Below, in pieces: positions 51,761 through 62,565 of a DNA stretch of 64,000 nucleotides. This DNA comes from Prunus persica (taxonomy: Eukaryota; Streptophyta; Magnoliopsida; Rosales; Rosaceae): assembly GCF_000346465.2 (NCBI RefSeq), contig NC_034012.1, positions 19,061,517-19,125,516 of the forward strand. The letters run 5' to 3'. A program made the position numbers and the translations under genes. The notes below the pieces were generated by a model. The model was not told the origin of the DNA and made no database searches. It worked only from the letters and a program-made list of their open reading frames with translations. How positions within the stretch are numbered: position 1 is the first letter of the stretch; every line of letters starts with the position of its first letter.

Positions 51761-53064
51761 TCAAGGAGACCTATCATATCATAGGTTTGAAGGATAAGGT
51801 GAGCTCTTTCTAGAGCATGTAATTGTCTTTTTGAAGCTTAATGGGGAAGAGGTTAGACATGTTGAGTTGTCACTGGAGGATGATAAGAAGAAATGGTAGG
51901 AGCTGGGGTGAAAAAAAAGGATTTAAAGAAAGGGTTGGTAAAGTCGGCCAGTTTAGGAAGTAGCACATTGTGGTGTGGTGTGGAAGGAAGTTGAGATTTC
52001 ACCGCACAATCAATTGGCAATGGGGAGTAGCCTAACTAATTAGGAACCCAGGCCAGGTCCCATGACAAACACTCACAACAAACCAAACTTGAAATCCTAC
52101 AACCTAGTAGGACAAATACCACTAAAACCAAAAGATAGTTGGTGTTAGTTTGTATGGTTCCATCTATAGAAATTCTCTCACAAAATTTCATAAATGCAGG
52201 GGAAAAAAAGGGCCTTAAAACTGAATTGGATTATAGCGATGTTTAGTCTTTTATAAGGACTTAATCAAAATTGAAATTTATGTGAGGATTAGGATTAAAT
52301 TTTCTGATATATATATATAGGTAAAGGAGCTTCAACATATGAACGATGTAGCGTTGAGAATGATCAGCGGTTGTCTCAAGCCAAAGATCTTCAAGGAGAA
52401 TGAGATGGTGATTGAAGCGGGACAGCCACTTAACTCGATGCTCATTATTACAGCAGGCTCAATGCTGGCGTACAAGCCAATTAGGGTTGCTACAGAGGTG
52501 AGTCCCTCAACCTCATTTGAAACTCTTGATAAAGGTATGTTTGTTGGAGAACAACTTCTGGATTGGGCAGGGAAAACCAAAACTTTCGATGACCAACCTG
52601 TTTCATTCAAAACTATCTGATGCTCCAAAAAAGTAGAAGCCTTTGCTCTCACAGTTGATGACTTGGAAACTTTAGTGCTCTCCGGACACATCTTTCCGAT
52701 GAAGTCAAAAGGTGAAGCTTAGACAATCTTTACCTTTTGAAACTTGAAATATTTGGCACTTCTTCTCATTTTTTTTTCTTCTTCTTATTTTGATCATGTA
52801 GTTTGTGCTAATTTGAAACAGTTGGCATTTTCAAAATTGCTGCTGACCGGAAGATACGTGAGAAACTAGAGGCGATATTTTGGTGGATGGCAATAAATGG
52901 CATTTCTGATGATGTGGCGATAGATATTATACATGGTTTTAGTCAAGGTAAATTGAAAGAAAACATTCATGCTGAAGTGGATGTGAATTATATGTTCTTT
53001 GTTCTTGAAGAATATGGAAAAAGCATTATGCGGCGCCATTTCTGCATGGAGACCTTGAAAAAAG

Positions 53065-54138
53065 TAGGTTCCTTTTTCTATTTTTTTTTTTGGGGGTCCA
53101 AAATGTGTTCATGGATCTCTATATAGAAAACTCTTTAGAGTCATATAAAAATAGATCATTGAAAGCTCTATATATAATAACCCAATAATATTACTGTTGT
53201 GCAAATAGCTCATTTAGGATCTTGTTGTTGATGGACTTTGGATAAACACAATAATGATTGTGTCAAACACTCACACACACATTGAAAATAACCCAGCACA
53301 AATGACACAAGTATTTACAGAGGTTTAGCAATTGCCTACATCCTCTTTGGTGATCCCCTTGAGAAATTTCACTAATGAAGATAGGTTACAACTTTGGTTT
53401 ACCAATGGAAAACCCCCTTAGAACACTACCCTCACAATCTGTTTCTCTCACACCCCTAGATCAACACCTTGATACTCTTGTGAAACTCTCTCACACTTAG
53501 TTTTCTCTCTTCTCACTCTAGTTTCCAGCCACACTTGTTGTCTTGTATCCATTTCCCTTTTATAGACAAGCCCTTGGACCTAGGAGGAAGCTTCTTCTTG
53601 CTCACATTCACCCTTCAGCCACCCTACATAGACTTAGAGTTAGGAGAACCAAAAAGCAAGTCACCAATGGCTGCACCTTCAACCACCTTATCTAGAACCA
53701 AAGAGTGGAAAACCTTTGAAACAAGTCAACAAACAACCATAAAGTGCCATCCTAGCTTTTTAACAGATTGCCAACCTTCCTAGAACTCAGAAATGAATTA
53801 GGAAGTCCTTGCAATTAGGTAGAAAGCATAGCACAGGAAAAGGAGTCTAAAAATGCATGGAAAATCAAAACAGCAAGACAGACCGATCGCTTTCTGGTGA
53901 TTTCCAAGTTTCACATTATGCTTCGAAACGACCGATCAAGCCTACCTGGAGACCGGTTGCTTTCTCCGAAACTTGCTTATTTTAGGTGAGCCAATTTTCC
54001 AACAATTACAACTCTAAGTCAAATTAAATTTTTGAATCAAAATGCCATGAATGAACTTGAAAGCTCTACAAATGATGCCATTGAATCTCTCTTTTAATTG
54101 CTAACCCTTTTTTTCCCCACTTGTTTTCTATATTCAGA
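53065..54138. other. Non-coding, repeat-like sequence
   Basis: Contains text resembling an LTR or leader (53200-53560) and a CGACCGATC-rich stretch near 53880-53960. I see no gene. Confidence 0.4.
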
Positions 54139-54660
54139 TGTTTGCTGCTAGGGTTTGTTACAAGAATAATATCTCTCTCACTGTCATTCATTTACACAAA
54201 GGAAAAACGTATATATTTTCCTATATATATATAAGAAATCTATAGAATTAGAACAAAAGAATACAAGGAAGAATAAGCCTTGCCTCATCCATATCCCTTC
54301 CACATAGGTACTGTGTGAGCTGGCTACTTGCTGGTTCGGGTGCAAGTTTGTTGAGTGCCCTTAAGTAATTTTTTTGTTCTCTTTCTAGCCATTGGATGAT
54401 TTGATTGTTTTGTTTCTTAACATACCCTCTGAAGTAGAGTTGTGTTGAGACAATGATAAGTTTGGAAATCAAGTGTTGAAATTGGCCTTTAGGTAAGCTC
54501 TTGGTGAAGATGTCAGCAATTTGATAAGGAGAGGAAACATGGCTGATGGAAATAGAGTTACTAGTGACAAGTTGTCGGATATAATGGTAGTCAATTTCAA
54601 CGTGTTTGGTGCGGGCATCGAATATGGGATTAACTGAGAGAGGGGGAGGTTTTTCAAGGA
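54139..54660 (-). mobile_element. 3' end of a Ty1/copia element: RNase H tail plus LTR
   Basis: On the minus strand 54660-54430 encodes FDARTKHVEIDYHYIRQLVT, then SSPYQIADIFTKSLPKGQF, the conserved end of copia RNase H. A purine tract (CAGAGGGTA) and an LTR of ~284 bp follow (54422-54139, TGTTAAGAAAC...CAGCAAACA) with a TATATATATAGG promoter-like tract. The frame is interrupted, and the element is cut off upstream near the CACTA end at 54897. Confidence 0.85.
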
Positions 54661-54896
54661 AGAAATGTAAATCTCGACAGTAGTATGTGATTAGGCACCA
54701 TGTTCACTCTCTAAAGAACAAAGATTGACTTCTTAAAATTGTGGTGGAGCTCATCCACAAACCATATTTATTTTTAGTTTATTTGGGTTTTAGTTGGTGT
54801 TTGTTTGTATGGTTGAGCCTATAGCAAACGATATATTTGAAGACGATGGTATTATGGGAAGAAAAAAATCAATAAAAACACTCAGTATGCTGTGAT

Positions 54897-55530
54897 CACT
54901 ACTACATTTTACGATTTGTGCGACGAAGACAATTTCGTCGTGCAGAGTTAAATTTGGTCGCACAAACTCAAGCGCGACAGAAAATTCGTCGCGCGTAATC
55001 TGTCGCGCAAAGATCGTGAAGAAAGACTTTGCGCGACCGATTGTATCACTCGTCACGTAAATTTGTGCGACGGTTACCCTTCGTTACACAAAAGGTTCAG
55101 AGACAACGCAATAGTTCGTCGCACAAACTTATGCGCGACGAAAGAGGGTTCGTCGCCATAACGATGCGCGGCGAATAATATTCGTCGCGCAATACGTCTC
55201 GTACACATTTGCGGCACCAAGAGTTCTTCGTCGCGCAATTCGTGTCTACACGTATTGCGCGACGAAACAATGTTGTCGTGCATACGTTTTTGCGTGACGA
55301 AAATGTTCTTCGCAGGATACGTGTCGTAGATATTTGCGGCACAAAGAGATCTTTGTCGCGCAATTCGTGTCAACACATTTTGCGCGACGAAAAACTGTTG
55401 TCGCGCAAATCCTTTTTGAGCGACGAAAATATTCGTCGCGCAAGAATAAATTATATGTATTTTAAAAAAATGAAACATTTTTATTTCGTAATATATAAAT
55501 TTGCGCGACGAGAAAGATTTCGTCGCGCAA
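54897..55530. repeat. CACTA 1 subterminal array (TTGCGCGACGAA motif)
   Basis: A 12-bp motif TTGCGCGACGAA and its reverse complement TTCGTCGCGCAA alternate many times, often as inverted pairs. Subterminal repeats are the binding sites for the TNPA-type transposition protein. Confidence 0.9.
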
Positions 55531-55730
55531 AATTAATATATATAATTATTATTTAATTTTAATATTACTTTTTATTTTATTTTATAAAAAAATAAATTTG
55601 GTTTTTTTTTTTTGGGTAATAAAATGAAATTCCAATAAATAAAAAAGAATTGTAAAGAACATATTTATTATATAAAATAAATGTATGCTGCAAGAGAAAT
55701 ATTTAAAAAATAATTATGAAAATAAAAAAA

Positions 55731-57595
55731 CTAATCAAATAATATTCCAAAATCTACATTGTCGTCTGGCACATGCGGTTCAGAGGTCTGTGGGTCTACA
55801 GGGGCCGTCGTATGGTGGGGATGCTCGGGATGGATGGGCTCGGAGGTCGGCGCATCAAAATGCGGGACTGGCATGCCGGACTGTGCGAGGGACTGCAGAA
55901 TGACCGACATCTGACTCTGAAGAGTGGCCACCTGTGCTGTCAAAGCAGTAACCTGACTGTTTGACTGCGCTGATGAACGGGGTCTGGGTTCCCTCCGCCT
56001 GGCATTCCCCATCCCTCGACAATATGTCCCCGGTCTCCTCCCGAGAGTCTGATCCAATGTCTCCGTCAAGATCTGAAACCCAGCATCCTGTGGAGGATCC
56101 ACAGACTCGATCGGAGTATCGGGAGGAAGCTGGGAGGCGGACTCCTGAAGAACCAACTGGCTCCTCTCCACCATCGTCGTCTGTTTAGCATAACATAAAA
56201 TATAAATTAAAACATTCATATAATAACCTTTAAACTTGAATGCGTAACATAAGAATTAAAATTAAATAATACTTACATGAAGGGACTCGGCCAACTCATT
56301 CCCAGGTCGAACATAAACGTCGCCAAAGACGTCGATCTCTGGGAATTTGGGACCCCCCTAAATTGAACAAGAGAAGAAAAATATTAGTACGAAAAAATAA
56401 ATTAAGAATAATTAAATATTTAAAATTAAATAAAAATTATTTTATTATTACCTGCCGCCGTGCATCCATCCTATAGGAGAAGGGCCTGGAACCCGAACGA
56501 TGGAGAAGAGTCTTCTTCTTCCTATTGCCCTTATTGACTTTGGCTTTATTCTGTTATACAAAAAATAAAACGTATTAGTTGAAATTGAAATTAAATATAA
56601 AACATTAAAAAAAACATTAGTAAGAAAAATATAATAAATTTGAAATTCATATTACAAATTACCACAAAAGCGGGCGCCTGAAAATGAGTGCAGAGCCACG
56701 CCCAACTATCCTCCCGCCCCTTAAGCTCCTTCGGGCAACCCTCCTGAAGAGCGACTTCTGGATCATCAAACGCCTCAAAATAGTGGTGCAAGTCGCTCTT
56801 CCACTGTTTGTACCTCTCAGAGAAGAGTCTGTTGACGTACGCCAACGACTCGTCGTCCAGGTCCTCCAAGTTGTAGTTCGTCTGCAATAAATTAATTACA
56901 TACATTTAAATAATAGAAATATAAAATTTGAAAGAAAAAGAATTAAAAGGCCTACATACCGACAACTGGCCGCAAACCTCCGCCTTGGTCTCGTCAGGCA
57001 TCACTTTCCAAGACTTCCATTTCATCGGGCAATGGCTCCGAATGACATGACCAATGTCGTGGGCCAAGGAGCTATGCAACTCCGCCATCGGTGCAGCCCG
57101 ATGTCGCTCGTCGTATTCGATGTTGATACGACTGTTGGTCACCCGGGTGACCTTCGCCGTCTTCAACTGCCGACACTGCCCTCGGGTGTTCTTCTTGGCT
57201 GCAAAGAAAGATGACATTAATGTTAAATAAATAAGAAATTTAACTATAAAATACACACACACAAATAAAAACAAAAACAAAAACAAAAACAAAAATAAAA
57301 ACAAAAATATAAACAAAAATATAAATAACTGGAGTTTAAGGAAATCTATACCTGGCTGTGACCCCGACGCATCAGTGGATGTGGTGTCGGTGGTGCTGGC
57401 GGGCCGATGACGCCGCCTGGCGCTAACAGGCTGTGCCACTGATGAAGCTGATGAAGCAAGCGCCTGGGACCCCGCGGGACCAACTGCCAAGTGGTCCATC
57501 AGTGCTGGCGCAGTGGCAGCAGATGTCGGCTGAGCCGAGGGCTCCGAACTCTGCGTAGTCGTCACCGCCCTACGACATCTAATCAGGTCTGACAT
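55731..57595 (-). CDS. Transposase_24 (Ptta/En/Spm, TNPA-type) gene of CACTA 1, intact, six exons
   Basis: Exons on the minus strand: 57352-57595, 56960-57198, 56663-56881, 56452-56550, 56277-56357 and 55731-56180. All introns are GT/AG and the frame is open for 443 residues. Order of recognisable segments: Ser/Ala/Pro-rich N-terminus; RGQCRQLKTAKVTR and IGHVIRSHCPMKWKSW; LFSERYKQWKSDLHHYF and DSWAWLCTHFQ; LLHRSGSRPFSYRM; PEIDVFGDVYVRPGNELAES; GRRPGTYCRGMGNARR; and a coiled-coil LTAQVATLQSQMSVILQSL tail. The family is thought to bind subterminal repeats and assist TNP2. An alternative in-frame ATG is at 57619. The absence of lesions suggests a young element. Confidence 0.88.
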
Positions 57596-57649
57596 CTGCA
57601 CAATTTCATTAATACACATACAAATTAATAAAATATACGAATATTTGAA

Positions 57650-58440
57650 AGCACATACAATTTTCTTAAGATTCTTGACCTAGGGTTTGCGAGTTCGGAG
57701 TATCCGGGACTCCGATCCACGATCCGTCGAATCCTAGACGATCCTAGAAATACAAGGTACACCATACGTGAGTTTGAGTTCGATCCAACGGTCTGAACAT
57801 AACAAACCGGGAAATCGCATAATAGGCAAAATCCGTTCGAGACTCAAACGGTAACCAAATTCCAATCCGAAAACACCTACGCGCTCGTGACAACTAGGGG
57901 ATTGCACTGGGACCCAATGCAGGACTGCTACAGTAACCTACGCGCCACCACACGTGCCGACAGCACGTGGGTGTCCAAAGCGATACCAATCGCCGGAAAT
58001 TTCTAAAAACTAAGGGCCAAGGTTCCTACCCTAGGTTCAAAACATCAATTGGAGCTACTTTTGTTCTCGGACCTACCCCGAAAAATGGCCTGAATTGGCC
58101 TGAATTGAAATTCAAAAACCGGCCGAAACTTAGGGTTTCAAATCCACTGCCCTATTGCAACAATTACATAAATCCTACCTAACCATCAGCTAAAGCATCA
58201 AAAATAGGACAGAAACCATACCTCAGGTGTCGGATTTGGTCGCCGAAGGAGAGAGAACGACGGCGGCGCAGATTCGGTGAAAACCGAGGAAATTAGGGCG
58301 GCTGGCTCGACGGTGACGGCGGGGAACCTCCGGGGTACCACCGTTGTGGCGGCGCCGTCCAAAATCCACTGGCGTAGGGGGCTGAGTTGACGGCGGAGAG
58401 AGAGAGAGAGAGTTACGGCAGAAAAACGAATCTGGGGAAG
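57650..58440 (-). promoter_or_regulatory. Upstream region of the Transposase_24 gene, related to an LTR
   Basis: This non-coding stretch contains TAGGGTAGGAACCTTGG-like, CACCCACGTGCTG-like and ACCAAATCCGACA-like text (minus strand) that matches 48540-49250 with moderate identity and in the same relative order. 58200-58410 is GC-rich with GGCGGC blocks and a GA run, a plausible promoter or leader. Confidence 0.45.
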
Positions 58441-60060
58441 AAGAAGGCTATCGCGTCGTTTCTGCAATTTTATTCGATTTTGCGTGACGAACAAACAAAA
58501 GCGTTGCGCAAAATATTTTAATTGACACTTGCGCGACGACATAAGTATAACTTCCGTCGCGCAATATTGTTAATCCCCAAAATTTGGTATCAGGGTAGTT
58601 TTTGCTCGACGCACAGTATCGTCTTTCGTCGAGCAATGTTGTCAATCCGCCAAAATATTGGGGAAAGATTGAAAACTTTGCGCGACGCACAGTATCTTAT
58701 TTCGTCGCGCAATGTTGTCAATCCGCCAAAATTTTGCGCGACGCTGCCCATATTCGTCGCGCAAAGTTGTAATTCGCCAAAATTTGGGGTTTAGGGTTTA
58801 TTTGCAGACATATTGCGCGACGAATACCGGCAGTGTCGCGCAAATCTGCTTTCTGTAAACTCGCAAAATTTTTTTACTAAGTGTCCAAGTAGGAAAAGGG
58901 TGAAAGGGCTAGCTGAGATTGCGCGACGACGAATCCTATGTTCGTCGCGCAAGACTGTTCTCTGCGGGCTTGTGCGACCAAAGAAACTGCTTAGTCGCGC
59001 AATGTTGTAATTCCACCAAAATTTGGAGTTTAGGTTTTATTGGCAGACATATTGCGCGACGAATATCGACAGCGTCGAGCAAATCTGCTTTCTGTAAACT
59101 CGCAAAATTTGTTGACTAAGTGTCCAAGGAGGAAGAGGGTGAAAGGGCTGGCTGAGATTGCGCGACGAAGAAGCCTAGATTCATCGCGCAAGACTGTTCT
59201 TTGCAGGCTTTGTGCGACCAATGAAACTTATTCGTCGCGCAAACCCTAAACCCTAAACCCTAAACCGCGGAAACCCTAAACCCGAAACTAGTTTTAATGA
59301 TCCAACCGGCAAACTTGTTTTTTTATACTTCGAGATCGTATACGCCGAAAATCTGACAAAACAAACGTTAAGAGATCAAGTAACGGTACAAAACTTTTCG
59401 ACTGTTCCAAATGAAAAGTCATGATTTAACGGTTATTTTAACTCCGATTTTTATGATTTTTTACAGCTACTTTTCTTGACCCTATATGAATACAATTACT
59501 GAATTTGATCTTCAATTTAAGATGTTTACACTAGGGTGATACCACATAATCTTATGTTATATTTAACGAAAGTATAAGTAAACTATTCATTGTTGGTGAA
59601 TATATGGTTTTGATGGCATACGCATTCTACGAAAGTAGTTTCAATAATCCAGCCGTCAAACGTGTTTGTTTATACTTCGAGATCTCAGACCCCAAAAATC
59701 GGAAAAAAAAAATATTCAGAGATCAAGTATCGAGACAAAACTTTTGAACGGTTATAAATGAAAAGTCATGATTTAACGGTTATTTTAACTCCGATTTTGA
59801 TGATTTTTTACAGCTACACTCCATGACCCTATATGAATACAATGAACTAACTCGATCGTCAATTTCGAATATATATGTGTATATAAAATATATTATAAAA
59901 GAATATATATTTGCGCGACGAGAGTAAACCTGTCGTCGCGCAAAATTCCATCGCGTGACGGATGATAATTTGTCGCGCAATGTTTTAACTTTACGCGACG
60001 ACTGTATTCTGGGTCGTGCAAACTTTGCGTGACGAGGTGTACTTCGTCGCGCAAGGATTT
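58440..60060. repeat. CACTA 1 internal repeat block with larger tandem duplications
   Basis: The GCGCGACGAA / TTCGTCGCGC motif recurs throughout 58440-59240 and again at 59910-60060. A ~239-bp unit is repeated in tandem (58781-59018 and 59020-59246). A second diverged pair (59289-59520 and 59637-59867), containing AAAAGTCATGATTTAACGGT, repeats at an offset of ~350 bp. Confidence 0.85.
59241..59285. repeat. Short telomere-like tract
   Basis: AAACCCTAAACCCTAAACCC continues for about 3.5 units and, after GCGG, another 1.5 units. The heptamer is the plant telomere repeat. Confidence 0.75.
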
Positions 60061-60380
60061 TCATTTTTGAAAAATGTTTGGTGTCAATAATTTTCAAACT
60101 TTGTATGAAAATGGTTTGGATATATTTATTTATCAATGTTTTATAACAAATGTTTTATCATTTTCATTTTGTAAACGTGTTTTGTCAAAAAAAAAAATTT
60201 AAAAATTAATATTAAAAAGGTTTGGATATATTGATTTACCAATGTTTTATAACTAAATTTATTTTAATAATGTTTCAGTTGTCCACATATATAAGGTTTG
60301 GATATAACAACTACATATATTCAAACTTTTGTATTACACAAAGTCTGTACACTAGCATAATAAAATTACAAAAAATTTAA

Positions 60381-60990
60381 TTATTCATCATCTGAACTAT
60401 AATAACTTTCGTTATCGTCGCTATCATCACTTTCGGTCCCCCAATCCTCCTCCTCCTCCTCTATAACTCCATCATCTTCGTTGCTCGGGCCCACTGCAAC
60501 ATTGAACCTTGGAAGATCCCCGAGGTCAATTGTAATTGACTGAATCGGTATTTCGATTAAAGACACTCCTTGTATTTGAAACGGTTCTTGTATAACATGT
60601 GTATCTCGAAGTGTTTCCGCATCATTTTCCATTGAAGATTCTAAACGTTGGTCAGCCACATTGTCGACGTCGCTGTCAGTTGGGTCTAGTTCTGGTATAG
60701 CATACACGTTCCTATGATCCATCTTCTGAACAACTTTTCAACTGCTCCCGGCTTTAGGGTCATCTAGATACATAATTTGTGTTGCCATGTTTGCCAAAAT
60801 GTAAGGGTCGTCATCATACCAAGTTCTGTTAATGTTCACAGATAGTAAGCCATGGTTGATTTTAACACTTCCCGGCCTGTTTGGGTTGCTATCAAACTAT
60901 CGACACTTAAACATGAACACTTGGTATCGATCTTTGTAAAGCAATTGAACGACAGTTGTGAGTTTGCCATAGAAATCAATGTTCGTACTT
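60381..60990 (-). pseudogene. DUF4216 (TNP2-associated) gene fragment of CACTA 1
   Basis: The minus strand reads NIDFYGKLTTVVQLLYKDRY, FKCR-stop-FDSNPNR, LLSVNINRTWYDDDPYILAN, QIMYLDDPKAGSS-stop-KVVQK, NVYAIPELDPTD and an acidic tail. Two in-frame stops (TAG near 60895, TGA near 60750) replace what are Trp codons in relatives as I recall them. The 5' part is cut by the end of CACTA 2 at about 60996. Confidence 0.85.
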
Positions 60991-60999
60991 TCGCCCACA

Positions 61000-62480
61000 A
61001 CTACAAAAAAGCAAAAAGACGACGGTAAATCACCGTCGTGTATTCGGTTTTTCAATGGTCGTGGAATCCACCGTCATCTTTTCCCTCATAAACCACGACG
61101 CTAAATCACCGTCGTTATTAAAATATACAACGTCATCAACAAATACAAAACGACGTCTTTGTACTGCAAAAAGATCTAAAAAAGCAGTCGAGGATGAGAA
61201 TAGACGACCAACTCTCTAAACAAACCGTCGTTAAAAAGGAAAAATATGACACATATTAACAGAACAAGGCCGCAAGATAGACATACAACGACGAAAATTA
61301 AAATAAGACGACGTTAAATATCATTTTCACGACAATAAAAAATATGACGTCTTTAAATACATTAGAAGACGACGTTATTGATACCTACTACGTCGCCTAT
61401 ATAAAAACAGCCGTCGTAAAATAAATTTTCCACTTCGATTTTTCTATAAAAGATGACGTGGAAATAGTTGTCAGTGTCATTATTTACGACGTATGTATTT
61501 ATAGAGTAGACGTTGAACAACGAAACAACGTCGGTTACAAATATATGAGAGTCGTATTACAAAATTTATACGTCCTATTTTCAGAAACAAACAACGACGA
61601 TAAATATTAGACGTTGTTAAATAAAACAACGTCGAAAACAAATAAAAACAGACATGTTAAGTCTGCTAAAGTTCTAAAAAATAGTCGAGGATGAGAATAG
61701 ACGACCAACTCAAACAAATCACCGTCGTTAAAAGGGAAAAATATGACACGACAACTAAAACACTACGCCGTTAAATATAATTTTTACGACAAGAAAAAAT
61801 ATAACGTCTTTAAATACATGAGAAGACGACGTTATTGAAATCTACTACGTCTCTTATTTACAAACAACCGTCGTGAAATAAATTTTCCACTTCGATTTTT
61901 CTAAAAAAGATGACGTGGAAATAGTTGTCAGTGTCATTATTTACGACGTATGTATTTATATAGTTGACGTTGAAATGCGAAACGACGTCGGTGGCATTTA
62001 TATAGTCGACGTTGTATTTATATGTATTCATTACTCACGACGCACTTAATAATATAGACGACGTTGAACTTCTAAACAACGTCGGTTCCAAATAAATGAG
62101 AGCCGTATTACAGAACATATAGACGGCGTTGATTATGATGAGAGCCGTATTACAAATAACGTCGTTTAATTGTTATTAGACGGCGGTTATAATGAATTAC
62201 CGTCGGAATTCATTTCGTTCCTCTTCGTTTATAAAAGAACTTGCGACGTGGAAAATTTATGATGACGTCGTATTTTTTAACGTTCAGATTATATATCTCG
62301 TTTTTTAGACGTCGGTATTATGGGATTGGAGTCGTGTTATTTTGAATTACATGGCGGTTCTTAATCCTTCCCCGACGTGATATCCTGAATAATTGCTTCA
62401 CAATAGCGTCGTGGTTCTTCATTGTTACGTTGCTTTAAGACGTCGGTAAATATGCTGAATAACTGGTTCACAATAACGTC
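61000..62480. repeat. CACTA 2 subterminal array (ACGACG motif)
   Basis: Frequent GACGACG, ACCGTCGT and AACGTCG words occur in both orientations across ~1.5 kb. A larger internal duplication pairs ~61187-61490 with ~61684-61950 (TCGAGGATGAGAATAGACGA and GATGACGTGGAAATAGTTGT occur in both). Confidence 0.85.
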
Positions 62481-62565
62481 GTGTTTTATTTGAACGTAGA
62501 AAGTGAAGAAATCACATTACAATATATTACAAAATTAATGTCATACACTGCCAATTACATAAGCA

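Larger units (their letters stand above)
49333..53064 (+). pseudogene. Cyclic-nucleotide-gated channel (CNGC-like) gene fragments
   Basis: Three coding pieces are visible. 49333-49433 is the end of a C-linker (AEADVNYIFSVVDEFAKVIM...). 52321-52722 is a CNBD-like exon (VKELQHMNDVALRMISGCLKP, EAGQPLNSMLII, GMFVGEQLLDWA, VEAFALTVDDLETL) with an in-frame TGA at 52618-52620. 52822-53064 is another, longer C-linker (KIREKLEAIFWWMAINGISD to HAEVDVNYMFFVLEEYGKSI). The order linker-CNBD-linker, without the six-helix pore region, indicates remains of two tandem gene copies. The 2.9-kb intron 49434-52320 contains a copia gag relic and a CT run. Plant CNGCs are Ca2+-permeable plasma-membrane channels; these pieces cannot form one. 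Confidence 0.8.
54897..60995 (-). mobile_element. CACTA (En/Spm) transposon 1, one end in window
   Basis: The terminus CACTACTACATTTTACG at 54897 is followed by dense subterminal repeats. The order inward is subterminal array, Transposase_24 gene, second repeat block (58440-60060), then a DUF4216 gene fragment (60381-60990) interrupted by CACTA 2. Both genes read on the minus strand, as in plant CACTA elements with TNPA- and TNP2-type genes. The opposite terminus is not in the window. Confidence 0.85.

Noticed and set aside
55097..55556. Several Arg/Cys-rich open frames on both strands (also 58448-59249)
   Set aside because: They are translations of the GCGCGACGAA subterminal repeats.
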